64,000 nt of DNA, taken from the NCBI GenBank assembly GCA_034620365.1, contig JAQGEQ010000305.1, forward strand, positions 496,001 to 560,000, given 5' to 3'. Below are positions 49,861 through 62,855 of this stretch, in pieces. This DNA is from Pegea sp. RAD2-039. Its lineage: Eukaryota > Chordata > Thaliacea > Salpida > Salpidae. Both the position numbers and the translations under genes were made by a program. Position 1 is the stretch's first letter; each line of letters starts with the position of its first letter. The notes under the pieces are model-generated. The model ran no database searches and was not told the DNA's origin. It saw only the letters and a list, made by a program, of their open reading frames with translations.

Positions 49861-51060
49861 GATAAATGTATGTGATATGTATATAAATAAATATACCAAG
49901 TTAATAATATATAATAAATAAATACACCACAAAACTTAATCACAACTTATTAGCAGTTATTCAAATAGAGTATATAGAAATTGAAGATGATAAAAAGTCC
50001 AAATTGATTTCTAATCCAGATATAATCACAAAAAATATGCAAATCCTTTACTGAAAACAGTTTTATCAAAGCTTATAAGCAATATCAGAATAAATTTGTT
50101 ATCCTAATAACCTATAACCTTATTCAAATATAATTTAGCTCCTAACAAATTCAAAGACATTGCACAGAGCGATGGGATTTTTTGTTTAAATGTTTAAAAA
50201 GGATTTGTAAGTTTACAGATAAGGTTCATTAATTCTCTCTAAAAGTAAATAGAGATTCAGATAAAAAGACACGCATGGATCAAGAGTGTATCTTGGTGAT
50301 AAATGATCTTCAGCAAATCGAAAAAAGTATATTAAAAGATATAATAAAGTGATCAAGAGGCAGTAAGATGAGCAATCAAGTCCAAAAAGCTACATTCTAA
50401 ATAATAGGAAAATGTCAACAAGGAAATCGCCTTGTCAGGGTTACAGGTTATTAATGAAGCTTCACGACTCGTGATGGAATATAATGCAAGTATAGCTGCA
50501 TCGGACACTCTCACTTTCGAAGAGTGGGACGAACCTAGTTGCTCTCAATAAAAAAACAACGACACGCTTTGATGATTCAGATACTAGAAGCTGTGACGTC
50601 AATCTAAAGAGCGAGATAAACATCGACAGCGAATTGCTAGATCATCTTAAGGGTGCACCTCCAAAGCGACGGATGGGAATAATTGACACTGATTCAGGCA
50701 CACCGTGTTCTTAACTTTTACGATCCAATTATTTGGTTGGAGATAATGCGGTAGATTTGAAATATATATCAGAAGAGTATTTTGCCGCTTACGTAAATGT
50801 GTTATCAAGTTATTATAATACCTTCCTATATATTAGTTCATTCCATCGTGGTTCATTCAGTGGTTGCTTACCGTTGTTATTAGTTATCTTTTACAATTGA
50901 ATAAATTTCTCTTAAAGATTTATTTTCACTTTAGCTAGTTCCGTCTACTAGTACTTCTATATCAAACAACGCTTGTGACGCTACATTTCTTACAAACATA
51001 ATTTTACCACTTAGAACTTACCAATAATAGTCATAAGATATTTTAGAATTTTTTTCTTAA
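49861..51060. other. AT-rich flank, then a higher-GC relic
   Basis: 49861-50430 shows no gene. 50440-50990 has a different composition, a broken coding-like stretch and an AATAAA near 50900, and could be the other side of the old element noted at 44600-45560. It is broken and its family is uncertain. Confidence 0.3.
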
Positions 51061-51390
51061 TAAACTTATCCCTTAATTGCCGACAATAAAAAGTCCATAA
51101 AAAACCCGAGTAGAAGGGCCTGGTTATTCCGGCCAGTGACAACACGTATAGGAGACGCAAAACTTTAAATGTAAAGCCAGAGTTGGAGCCTCGTAAACAG
51201 TTCCTAACTGTACTCAGTGTCGTTCTGGCAGCTTCTGTGACGCTAGCTGGGTGCAGCTGCATCAGTCATTCTGTTCCACTGCATACCTTGTTGGCGTGGA
51301 AATTGGGTTCCTGCTGTATGGGTAACAACTGGATACCCATGATTTCTGTCCTGGCTTACAACATGGCCGTTCTCGGCCAAAATAGGCCAT
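51060..51390. repeat. dispersed repeat, copy 3 of 3 (best preserved)
   Basis: Starts with CCATAAAAAACCCGAGTAGA, a string also present in every array B unit, then follows the same order as 42016-42310. GC content is higher than in the other copies, suggesting it is younger. No convincing reading frame. Confidence 0.6.
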
Positions 51391-51728
51391 TTCTTCTTCT
51401 TCTTTTCACTTAATATGAATATAACTCTGTCTTCCTTTTTAACTTTCTAGTTTCAAGTTTTTTTAACCTTTTGCAGACAAATTAGTTGATGTAAAAAGAT
51501 TTTTATTCGATTTCATAATTCATTATTAGTTCGTGTTACACAAATTTAAATAAAGTCAGAAAAAGCAAAGATATCTTTCCAAAAAAGTTTTGATTTTAAT
51601 TAAACCAGATAATAAACAAGTATGAAAATATATTATTTGAAAAAATTTAAGAAGATCAAAAAAGTTAAGATGTAGAAATTCATGAAAGATATCGATGAAA
51701 ATATTAACTAATTGTTTTTAGATGTTGT

Positions 51729-54031
51729 CTATAATTCACTTTTCTTCTTTCCTTTTTCACTTTTTTTCGATTTCTTTTTCATCTTTTTTGAGTTTTTCTT
51801 ATTATTTTTTGATCTATAAAAAAAAATTGAAGTTTAAAGAAAAAAAAAAGTTTCTATTATAAAAAATTAATTTTTACATCTTAAAAGTATTTTACAGATT
51901 TTGAAATTTCATTACACAACGACATACCCTTTGCCGGGATAGTCTTTGCCTTCCAATGTTACTAATTCACATCTTTCTTGATTAACGAGAAAATTCTTTA
52001 TTTCAAAAGCATAAGAACCATCTTCAATTTTAATCAAAATTCTGTTATCACTTATAACGTATCTGAAAAATAACAAATTTAATAAACAATATAAAAAGAA
52101 ATTCACTGCTCAATTATTTTTAATTAGAATTATTTTTATCTATTTATATCTCATTCTCTTTCTATAATACTTCAAGGTCTAAATTTTGATAAATTTTCGT
52201 TTGTACGAATAACGTAGCCTCAAGCTATACTTCAGCTACACTATGCAGGAAAGACAAAACCGGAGACTATTAAGCTGCTAAAACCACCAAAATTGACTGT
52301 TAAATGCTACCAAGAGCTGAGGACAAGTACTCGACCTAAGTGGACGTCCTCAAACTGTATAAATTCCAACTGAAACCGAATGCATTAGGGATTGGAAAAG
52401 AAGCATAAAAAGATGGCTAAAAGTTTGAATATCGACGAAAAAATGTGAAAATCATCTTCAAAAAAAAACTCTTTAAAACGATCAACAGCTCAGGGACTTG
52501 TAGAAGTGGTCGGAAAGATCAAAGATTCGTTTGGATGCAGTGAAAAGAGTCTTTTAGGATGATAGAAACTAAATTTAGGCAAAAAGTGCTGAAAATATCT
52601 CTTCATCTGTAAGGATTGTTTTCCAAACCAAGCCTTCAGGAAGATGGTCAAAGAATGTCCTTAGTGCAAGATAGAAGAGAAGATTTTGACTCCAAGTCGA
52701 AATGAAGAAGCTTTTTTAGAACAAACCTTTAGCTTCGAAAACTGCAAACAAAACTCCTGATGTCTGCTTCAACTCGAAGAAAGAAAAGTGCATGACAGTA
52801 CATAAAATATAAAGAAGTACTAATGAGCCAAAAGTCCTCCGAGAAACATCTCATATCGCAGTAAAGAGCTTAAAAGGTAGGATCAAGAGAGTGATCACAT
52901 CCAATGGTGGGGATATTGAAAAGTATAGAGCTGTTAAACAGGTTAACAGATATTCTGTGATAAATTTTGTTTTATTTCATCCAACACAATTCGTCAAATT
53001 AACATTTTTATATGATTTGAGACTTTCTCCGCACCCTGTATGTCAGTAGTCTTCAAATTTTAGGAATCTCTGACTACAAATATAGAAGACTTCATTCACC
53101 TGGGTGTAGATGTAAATAATCTACTCTAAGTCCTCTGAATATGTTCTGAGTCTTTTTAACATGCTCTGACCCTCTTGGAGCTGTAACCTTTGGCTTTAAT
53201 AATCAATTAGTGGTTTAATCCATTGATAAAACTAATAAATTAGTTTTAAAATCTTTACTCAAAGCTCTGATGAAGGTATATCATAGTTTGTAAATCAGAT
53301 TAGATGAACTATTCAATACATTTTTTAAATAATCAATAATTTAAATTCCTTAAATCAAGTTCTTACTCAGAAAAGTTGTTTCAAATTAACAATAAAATTA
53401 AATTAATACTATTTATTGAATAAAATCACCTTTCTGTTTTAAGATGACCATTAGAAAGTTGAGATTGCCACAAGCCAGATATCTCTTCAGTTTCTTCTCT
53501 AGATGGATTTCCTGATATAGTTGCAAACATCATTAAAGTTTTGTGTCTCTTTGTAGCTTTCAATAGCTCTTCAGGATTCTCCATATTCATCTGCAAGATT
53601 TTAATGAAAATAATTGTTTTATTAGAATGGTTAGAAATTAGAACCTTTGAAAAATCCACTGGTTTCTGAGGTCGTTTATGTTCTGGTAAGTCACCTTCTT
53701 CAATATCATCATCTTCCTGATAATGACACAAGCTCATAAGAAATAAATAAACAAGAAAAGCTAATTATTAGTGAAGCATTCATGAAAATTTCTCACAAAT
53801 TTATCTAAATAAAAACATCATCTATAACAAATTTATTACAAAAGATTTTTTAATGAAATGAACAATCTTAAAATGAAGAAATCATCTTACCATCCACTGC
53901 TCATCTAAAGCATGAATATCAACATCTGTATAATCTCTTGGGTTCTTCTTCTTTTCATTTTTTTTACATACAGAGATTTGAAGCAAAGAAAATAGTAACA
54001 CAATCACTAGTAAGCAATTTGATAAATTCAT
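51729..54031 (-). CDS. MESD: MESD, endoplasmic reticulum chaperone for LRP-family receptors
   Basis: Five exons: 54031-53891, 53716-53645, 53590-53430, 52062-51928, 51813-51729; 197 residues, all phases consistent. MESD folds the beta-propeller/EGF modules of LRP5/6-type Wnt co-receptors in the ER. Residues 1-22 form a signal peptide, which is why I start at 54031 rather than at the upstream ATG at 54070. The family core is unmistakable: DDDIEEGDLPEHKRP, KTLMMFATISG, ETEEISGLWQ, DGSYAFEIKNFL, TLEGKDYPGKG. The last exon gives a Lys-rich tail ending KSEL, a KDEL-like ER retrieval signal (human ends REDL). Without splicing at 51927 the frame would end falsely at 51912. Intron 2 is only 54 bases and in frame. 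Intron 3 (1367 bases) contains a dead mariner element. Confidence 0.95.
52200..53040 (+). mobile_element. dead Tc1/mariner-like DNA transposon in MESD intron 3
   Basis: Plus-strand pieces of a mariner-type transposase remain: MAKSLNIDEKNVKIIFKKKL (helix-turn-helix region, near 52413-52475) and LKGRIKRVITSNGGDIEK (C-terminal end, near 52868-52925), with stops and frame changes between. The right end looks like a terminal repeat (GACTTTCTCCGCACCCTG followed by TA at about 53022-53041). I could not find the matching left end. It runs opposite to the MESD gene. Confidence 0.7.
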
Positions 54032-56479
54032 TTTATAATTGTTGAACCCTAATAAAATAGAAATAAACAAAATTAAAACAAAAACTTTTAAAATTTAATT
54101 CAGTGAATTATAATTGAAATTATTTAAAAGAGATTTATTTAAATTAATATTTAAACATTTTTTTATTAATTACAGAAAAACAATCAATTTTGATTTCATG
54201 GTATTATCATTAATAACTAATAGATAATCTATTAATATATATTCAATGGTAATTATATTTTGACATTATATTCAAAATAAATTCCATTTTTTTAATCTAA
54301 AACTTTTAAACTCTACAAATCAAAAGTATATAAAGGTTTAAATATTAAATATATATTAAATGGCATAAATTCTTCTTGAAGTATATCTAATATTCAAAAT
54401 TTTTTTCAATGATAAAAAGCTAGCTAAAAACAAAACTGAACTCTAAAATAATAAATAGCTTATTATATCTTAAATAAATTATAATAAATTAAGCTTATAA
54501 TGTATTAAATGAAAATAAGAAACTAATTAAAGTATAATTTATTTACAGATTTTGAAAAATATGATTGATAAAAAAAATTATAAATTCAATGAAAAAAACA
54601 ACTTTAATAGAACAAGAAATATTATCTTTAACTAAACCAATAAAATAAAAAATAAATGTTGATAGATAAATAAAGTTAGTAGTCATAAGTAATTCATATA
54701 AAATACAAAAACATTGAAATAAATATCATTACTCTTATAGTTAAAAAAGACTTAAAAATAATAATTTCTGAAATATTTACTTTCAATAAATGATTAAATA
54801 TCAAATTTCGTAAACAGCTAATCAGCTTGTTAATAGACAAATTTGGCGTTTTTAAAAATCATAACAAAGTTTGTTACAAAAAAAATAGTTTGTTAATACA
54901 GAATAAAAATAGTTATATTGATAAAAATGTTATCCATCAAGGTTTGTGAGTTTTATGCATATAATCATTTTTATTACAAGAAGTTATAATCATCTTCAAT
55001 CAAATTTTTTGATACCAGTATTTAAAGGAAAGATACTGTTTAAATTAATATATTGTTTATTATGATTTCTATTCATTATATCAAGTACAAGCTTATCATT
55101 TTTACATAATAATCATCAATAGTAGTTATTATATTGTGAGAAGTTTTATTCTAATAAAAATTCGTAGTACAAACAACACAAAACATTGATTCATAATATT
55201 TTACTTAGTGAATGTACTTTATGGTAAAGCAATTATTAATCCTCATAAAAATCAGTATCACTATTAATTTATAAACGATATTTGTAATCTTAAAGACGTT
55301 TACAATTGTTATACTTCCTTTTATTGTTGATATTGATTTTGATTGTAAGATTTTAAATAAAATATGTTTCAGTATCAGAAGTTACCTATATTGAAGTACC
55401 TCTTATTGATAGCATATCTTCTTCTTTAAAACAAACCTTTTATAAGACAAGTGTTTTGAATAAGTTTTATCATAACTAACTTTGTATTATTTTCAACCTA
55501 CGAGAAAATGTTAAATCTGGTCAGTTGAATTGGAGAACTTAGTGAGAAATTTCACATCTAATAATTAATGATAATAGAAGAAAATTTTTGAAAAATTTAT
55601 AATCTTATGGATAAAGATAATAATATATTTAGTAAACGTAGTATAGTCTATATGATGCCATCTCACAAGGAAACTTTGAACAGTTAAAGTTTTTAAACTT
55701 CCACACTATGGATTGTAATTCTTTATAAAAATATTTTAGATCTTTTGTTTTAGTTTTTAATTTAATATTCACATTCTCAGAGATCTCAAACTGAAGATGA
55801 AGATTTAAATAATTATCAATATTTGATCAGATGCCCATCTTTACTTATACATTACCTTTTAAAAAACACAACAATTATTTCTATGTACATATTATTTTAT
55901 TACTTTGCTTCGTACATTTCTTGAAAAGATTTATTAATTCAATAGTTTTATATTTACAGTTCTACTTAACTAATATTTCAAAATAATTACAAAAAATAAA
56001 ACTTTTTTAGAAAAAAAAAGAAAAAAAATTGAAGTTTAGTTTTCTTAGACAAATAAAAAAATATTCAAAGTATTTTAATTTGGAAATAAATTGACATTAA
56101 TATAAAGTTCGGTAAAAACTTACAGTCAAAACTAAACTTTTATAATTTTTTCTAGCAAAGTTTGAATCAGTGAAAAGTTGTTTTACAAACGTTTACAATA
56201 TTCAATCTAATTTAACTTTCAATAAAATTAAAAAATCGTTGACTAAAAGAAAGAAACTTTGCGTAATCTTTATATTGGGCGAATGTGAGTAAAAGACATT
56301 TGATGAATAATTAGATGCATGGTATACTAATGTCACGTTTCCAAACAGTCATCTGTGACGAATAATTGTTGTCAAGTTGTTGTCAATTTCACATCAAACA
56401 AACTTAAATATCTATCTGTAATCGTCATTACAAGTAAGCAAAAACTTTGTTTTTTCGAATTATTTTCGGTTGCTACAAA
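54032..56479. other. intergenic, AT-rich, no gene seen
   Basis: About 2.4 kb upstream of MESD and downstream of the 7TM gene. Only A/T-rich unique sequence; any promoter of MESD would lie at the left end, but no distinct box stands out. Confidence 0.6.
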
Positions 56480-57397
56480 CTATGAAGATGTCACACGACT
56501 TGTATCGCTAAAATTTGTATGAGGAAAAGTTTTTTTTGGTAACATTGGAAACAACATTTCTTTACTATTCTGAAAACTCATAATACATCCAAATGCATTT
56601 ACCAAAATATTAAAATCGTAAATCACTTGACCAATTTCTAGATTAACACTAATGGTAACAGCAGCAGCTACTATATCAGTAAGTAAACACAAAACTGTTA
56701 ATAGAGAACATCTCTTAACAAGTGAAATAATTCGAACATTAGACCTTTCATAAGCTTCTGTAACAGATTCTGGTTGGATATTCCTGATCAATTTTGACTG
56801 ATATAATAATGGTGTGATGAATAGAAACAGAAGTAGACCTTGACCTATACTAGTCACTGCAAGCAAAATTGCGGATAGAATTATGGAGTATAAGCGAGCT
56901 CGCCTAGAATCCTGATTTCTTGAGCAGCTAGTAAACGAGATTAATCGCGATCCAGACAAGAATATCATAATTGCTCCTAACAGCAGGAAAATTAAAGTAA
57001 TCCAGCTTGTAACTCGTGTACATTTTCCATAATTATGTTTCAATATTGGATTGTAACAAATAATATATTGTCTCAGCCACAAAAACATATAAGTAAAACC
57101 AACGCCGATTGCATAAGTGATTAGCCACATTACACCAAGCACAAAGCAAACTTTGTTCTCTGCAGATGAGAATACTGTTCCAATTGCAATGCAATAGTGA
57201 AAAAGTGCAAAGAAAATTGATAAAATGCAAAAAATTCGCAGTAATCTGCCAGATTTTGTATTATTAGTTTCTTCGACATGAGATTTTATAGATTTAATTT
57301 CATAATAAAGCAATGTAAGTAATAAGTATAAACTTATTACTGCACATATGATGTTTAATATTAAACTCATTGGGTTCCACGATTTACTTTCTGTCAT
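56480..57397 (-). CDS. orphan seven-transmembrane receptor, single exon
   Basis: 305 residues with seven clear hydrophobic segments at about 11-33, 52-76, 83-113, 128-154, 169-198, 230-251 and 259-284. A Cys at the start of segment 3 (NKVCFVLG) and one after segment 4 (SFTSCSRN) could form the usual extracellular disulfide of rhodopsin-like receptors. The DRY motif is replaced by WLRQYI and the NPxxY motif by AFGCIMSFQNSKEMLF, so it is not a standard class A receptor. I cannot name a ligand or family. No intron and a good initiator ATG after an AAAA context. The plasma membrane is the expected site. Confidence 0.8.
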   Translation of the reverse strand: MTESKSWNPMSLILNIICAVISLYLLLTLLYYEIKSIKSHVEETNNTKSGRLLRIFCILSIFFALFHYCIAIGTVFSSAENKVCFVLGVMWLITYAIGVGFTYMFLWLRQYIICYNPILKHNYGKCTRVTSWITLIFLLLGAIMIFLSGSRLISFTSCSRNQDSRRARLYSIILSAILLAVTSIGQGLLLFLFITPLLYQSKLIRNIQPESVTEAYERSNVRIISLVKRCSLLTVLCLLTDIVAAAVTISVNLEIGQVIYDFNILVNAFGCIMSFQNSKEMLFPMLPKKTFPHTNFSDTSRVTSS

Positions 57398-60300
57398 TTT
57401 TAAGTTTCTAATTTTTGAAAAACTTATAAATTACAAAAGCTTTCTGTAATAATCATTTAATAAAATTAAGTCATAAAACTATTACAAGTATTTTCTCAAT
57501 ATTTGCATTTATATACGTAGTATATAAAGTAAAGCTTTTTCTGAATAAAAATAATTCACATTGAAAAATTAAAGTAATTTATAAAATTTGTAATTCACAT
57601 ATTATATACAACCTGATAAACATTTTCACCATGAAAGAAAGGAATATTCATAAAATCACTTTTGTAATAAAAATAAACAACAAATTACAAAATATTTAAA
57701 AAAATGCTGATAAATAATCTCAATTTATTATAATTTATTATATCTTAGTTTCGAATAACTAAAACTAAACATAAAATTTGTGACTAAAATATTGATAATT
57801 TCGGCAAAAAAAGGTTAAAAGAATAAATTGAAACCGAAACATAACACGCTGTAAAGTTATAGTATGACATAATATAATACTTCGAAAAGTTAGTATATGT
57901 AATTTCTAAATAACAACTTTTACAGTAAGAATTTATAAAGTATATTTTTATTATTTGAAAAAATTGATGACTAATTAATTTTTTTATTAACTTCAAATTT
58001 ATATTAGAAAATAGTTACAAATTGTAAACGTTTTATTCTATCTAATTGTTTGTATTCAAATGTAATTCAGTAAAATAAAAATATTTCTAAATCTAGAAAT
58101 TTAGAAACCAAAATTGTTCTCAGATAAAACTTGCTTATTCAAGCATTTTGAATAATTGACCAAAATGTTACTTCTGATTAGAGCGATTTAAAATAATTTT
58201 TATAAGAACTGAACTGTTTGAACTGTACATTTAATCTAAAAGCATTTGTTTTCATAAACAATTTTTATCATATAGAATAAAATCAGAACAAACCAACTTT
58301 TAAACCGCTTGTACAAACATAAAATAGAACAAAAAGTTAAAAAAAAATCACTGAACTTAAACTAAAGATGATATTTTGAATGAAAATCTAAATCACACTG
58401 ATTAAGGAAATCTTATTAAAAGGGTAAAACAAAATGTCAAAAATAATTTTTTAGATGATTCATAATTGTCTGATTTTGATTCGTGTCTGAGTTGGCAATG
58501 TCTGAAAACAGAAAGTTTTTTCACAAATGTAGCTTTTAACGATTAACTTTGATATAATCAAAAATGTTTACTTAGAAATATTTTCTGTAATGAACTATTG
58601 TCTCTACAAAAATCATTTTGGTATCAAGTAATGTAATTTACTAAAAAATCTTAAGTTGTGTAAACTACATCTATTCAAACTTGAAACGTAAGTATTTGAA
58701 CTCATCAAATATAGGTTTTCTTATTTAAACTACAACCAAAGAATAGTTTATTCATTTTGATTATTGATTTAAACTTAAGCCACTGCAAACGAACAACAAT
58801 TATTGGAATTTTTGGGGTCGTATATTTGTCTGACTTTTTAAAACTATTTAACCTTTTTTTCTTGGCTAGCATTTTGAGTAAAAGTCATTCAAACTTTAAA
58901 ACATTTAAAACCAATAATAACAAATAGAAATTTATTTCTATTAAATCCGTTCTGATCATATCTAAATAAGATATTTACCATTAAAATTGTTATAGATAAA
59001 AATATATATAAGATTATTTATTAAAATCGATTATACCCTGAAAGACTTTAATTTATTTGAGGCAAATGATATACTTTTTTCCAATTCATATCTTTCAATA
59101 GTTCTTGAACTTTACTTTTAACGAACATCTTTAAAAATAATTTCAAATTAATTTCATTTTATAATTGATCATTCAAAATAGGTGTCAGTGTAATATCTAA
59201 CAAGTCAGTATTTCTGAAAAAGTTTTTCAAAAAAACTAAATTCGATTTAAACAAAAACTTGTTGAGCCTGTCAAGTGCGATTGTTGCGGTTTGTAATTGG
59301 CAGAAGAAAATATCTTTAAAAATGTTAACTAGATATACAAAAATTATTCGGATTTCGATTAAATTAAATTTAAGTAAAACTGGCTAATATTAAAATTTCG
59401 TTTCAAACATTTCAGCTTATTTTTTGTACAACTTGTTATGAAAAACCGAAACTTGATAAAGTCTTATAAAGAATTTGTTAATATTTTTATTTACTACAAC
59501 AGCTAAAATTAATACCTTCCAGTTTGGTGATAAGCCAAAATAGTTAGAATAAAATTTAACCAGTTCATATGACCTTAGGTGAGTCTCAAGAAAGGTCTCA
59601 ATTAAATGATTTTTTTCTCCAGCAACATTCAATTTATTTCCAATTATATAATTACGTGAGTATCTAAATTACCAGGTATGATACATGATACACCTATTTC
59701 GACACCAAGAAAAAGAAAAATTGATTTATTATACAAGTTTTATTGGTTGGTTTTCTACGTTGAACACAAAATATAACTAAAATGTTATTTGATCTTTTAC
59801 CACAAAACTCCTTGGGCAACAAAACACAGCCTTAGTGGTCAAGGGTGCTGAGTAGATACACAGTAAGGCAGATACCTTGATAAGTGTTCATACTTCTTAA
59901 AATAGATCTTAAATTTCAAAAACTTTTCGGTTTTAATTATTTTTTAAAGTTTCGATTACTTAAATGTAAAATGAAAAGTTCATATAAACGAACTTTTTAC
60001 TTCAACAAAGGAACCACCAAAATGGTTTGTTTCCTTCGAGCATTATGTAATCAAACATAGAGACATTTAAATTATTAATATTTGACATTTGAAGTGAGAT
60101 TTAAAATGACATCAAATATAAATTGGTTTTCCAAATCAACTTATTCCAAATATCTTCTAAAGCTTTGTATCTTTGAATTATAATCGTTTTTATAGAAAGC
60201 TTCATTGTTTAGTTTTGTTCTTTATTCAACAATATTTACAAAAATGGTTTTTAGGTGTTTTATTACAAACAACTTCCTGCTACAAAATATCTTTTAAAAT

Positions 60301-61254
60301 TCAAATTTATTGAAAATAAGCAAATTTTGAAATAATAAAATTTTGTTTAAAATCAACTTCCATCAAGAAAATTTGAAGAAATGAAATTTAATGAAAATTT
60401 TATAGTTTTTTGATCACTTTGAAAAGTACTTCATGAAAATTCAACTAAATTTATTTTGTATAAATTTCGTTACATAAATAGCTAATCAGTAATCTAAACA
60501 TAAACACTCAAAATTATCAAAGTTCAAAATTGTTGTAATAAAGCAAATAATAATACTAGAAGCAAGCTAAGGATGTCTACAAGAAAGTCAGCCAAAAAAC
60601 GTTATTGAAGCTTGCTAATGTTCAAATTAATTTGCAAGTTATATACAAAAATAAATTCTAATCATTTGTCAACTAGAAGTAGCAAGTAAGTGCAAAAGTG
60701 CCCTCTCAGTCAAATAGATTCAACATTTTGTTATCCATCAAACACAAAACAATTGAAGGTGCTATGTACAAAGTTTTTAGATCATATTGAAAGCCTTGGG
60801 TGTCAAGCTAGCTGTTATATAAGATGATAAAGTTTCTACAGCAAATAAACAAACACAGAAATATAAAGAATACTTTTTGATAAAGACAAGTTGAACACTG
60901 AGCTTCAAATACTGATTTCAAAACTGTTCAAGAAAAATTCATTTGTTAGCTGTCTTTCAAAAGATTTATTTTTAATCAGTTGTACGAAATACAAAGGAGT
61001 TTAAACGTTTAATTCAAATGTTTTATTAAATTTCACTAAATATTTCATTTAAAATCGAAAGATGAAAATAAGCAAAACAGAAAAGAATTAAGAAGTAAGC
61101 TAAAACCTGAAATATATGTAAAGATGTTAAATCTTTTTATAATATTGGCAAGAAAATTGAAATTCAGATTTTTATTTACAAATGCAAAAGTGTTAAAATA
61201 TACTAGAACTGATTGCTCATGATAAAATATCTCTGATTCAAGTTATTCTATTTT
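57398..61254. other. long intergenic region, no gene seen
   Basis: 3.9 kb of A/T-rich sequence. Small open frames (for example near 57784-57996 and 59417-59632) lack domains, splice context or composition bias. A patch at 59815-59880 is richer in G and C (AGCCTTAGTGGTCAAGGGTG) and may be an old short interspersed repeat, but no full tRNA-like promoter is present. Confidence 0.5.
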
Positions 61255-62855
61255 TTATAATTCTTTTTTGTTCAATTCCATGTCGCTGCAGTCGGAGTAG
61301 TCAGTTGGTTCTTCACCAGGTTTCAACAACTTTCCAACAAAATCATATTTTTCTGCAATTGAGAAATGTCAGTTAAAAGATACAAAGTATAATGCAATAC
61401 ATGACTTGCAGAAAATATTTGTATAAGTTTGAAATGAGTAATCAGAAAATGTTTTATACAATCAACAACTTTTTATGAAATTGTGATTGAAGCTGTTATT
61501 CAAAGCTGTAAGAATTTATGTATAGAAAAACATTTGAAAATTTCTAAAATGTGCTAGAAGCAATTGACGGATTATTTAAAGCGGTTTTACTTGAGTTTGT
61601 TTTGAAAAGTTTAACAAAAAGGTTTAAATAAATTGAAAAAGAATTTCCTGTTGCGACTACTTTAATCAAAATGAAAAGCAAAGAAAACGGAAAAACTGAA
61701 ACCTGAAAATTGAAGTTCCCACTCTCTCATCTCGCTCATTTCATGTTGCTTCAAGTCGCTCAAGTCATCATAAACATCTTTAATAGTTTCTTTGTCAAGT
61801 TTGAATGTAGCTAGACCACGTGAAGCATCTCTGCCAGCAAATACTCCATAAGCAGCACCTGAGATGAAACAACTTCCTCAAAACTTACTTCATATATAAT
61901 TTCAACATTTAGTCTCAGAGGTAAACACTGAACTGTTTAAGTTGTTTACAATTTAAAAAACCAAAATTGAAATAAAAATATAAAAGTTGGACTTTAAGAA
62001 AGTTTTATAAACTTTAATTTGATGGCTGAGTAATTTCTTATATAGAAGATGAAAGCATAATGTTTGTAAACAATCTCCCATTTTCACAAACTGAAAGCTA
62101 GATGAAACATATCAACAATTCAACTTTGAAAATTAAAAAAAAAGACATTTTTTAAGATGAACAAATAAAAGAAATATTGTTTGAAATATTTAAGAAACAA
62201 ACAAACATCTATGTAATTTTTATATACACCTGGTCCATAAAAACGTTTTGCTTTTGTAACATCAAAGACTTTTTTGTTAACAGCTATAAGAATTCTGCCA
62301 TCGCCTTTTTTCCCATCAAACTCATGTAGTTCTTCGATTGTAAAATCTCGCTTCTTCATCTTAGGAAGCTGAGCTTCTTCTGGTTCATCAGAATTACTCT
62401 TAAATATAGAAAAAGTGTTTTGAGAAAACTTTAGACTCATTTAACAAAATTTTATTTAAGATAATAAACTTATAAATCCAGATTTATTTCTAAATGGTTA
62501 TAGAAATTTTAATAAACTTCTTTAAGTTTTTTTAAATATTTATTTTTTAAGATTAACAAGACTTTAAAAATAAGTCAAAATATTTACAAATATTATAAAT
62601 AAATCAGCATTTGATATATTAAAAGATATCTATAAATAAGATATATCTTAAAAATTTATATTGATCATTACAAATAATTTGTCAAAAATTAATAAAATAA
62701 ACCCAACAGATGATAATTTGCTTTCTTACTTTCAGATTATGTGGTGACCAAATTTTGTACAATAAATATATACAAACTGATAACAAAAATATATTTAGAG
62801 GGTTAAAAAAAGCTCCCATAAGTTCAGAAGAAGTTTCAACATCACTTTCCTCCAT
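61255..62855 (-). CDS. PGRMC1: membrane-associated progesterone receptor component (PGRMC1/2, cytochrome b5-like haem protein)
   Basis: Four exons: 62855-62730, 62398-62230, 61858-61703, 61352-61255; 182 residues, phases 0, 1 and 1 agree at each junction (human PGRMC1 has 195). MAPR proteins bind haem and support cytochrome P450s and sterol metabolism at the ER. Exon 1 encodes a short acidic N terminus and one membrane anchor (about residues 19-35). The cytochrome b5-like domain follows: [71 protein letters not shown]. The haem-iron Tyr (Y102, in AYGVF) and its partners Y96 (FYG) and K152/Y153 are all kept. One gene may serve as the common ancestor type of vertebrate PGRMC1 and PGRMC2. Confidence 0.95.

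Noticed and set aside
57784-57996. Small minus-strand frame rich in Tyr, Phe and Ile
   Set aside because: Composition follows from A/T-rich DNA; no domain, no splice or promoter context. The same applies to 59417-59632 and 63210-63416.
59815-59880. tRNA gene or tRNA-derived SINE
   Set aside because: A box A-like string is present but no box B and no cloverleaf can be drawn.
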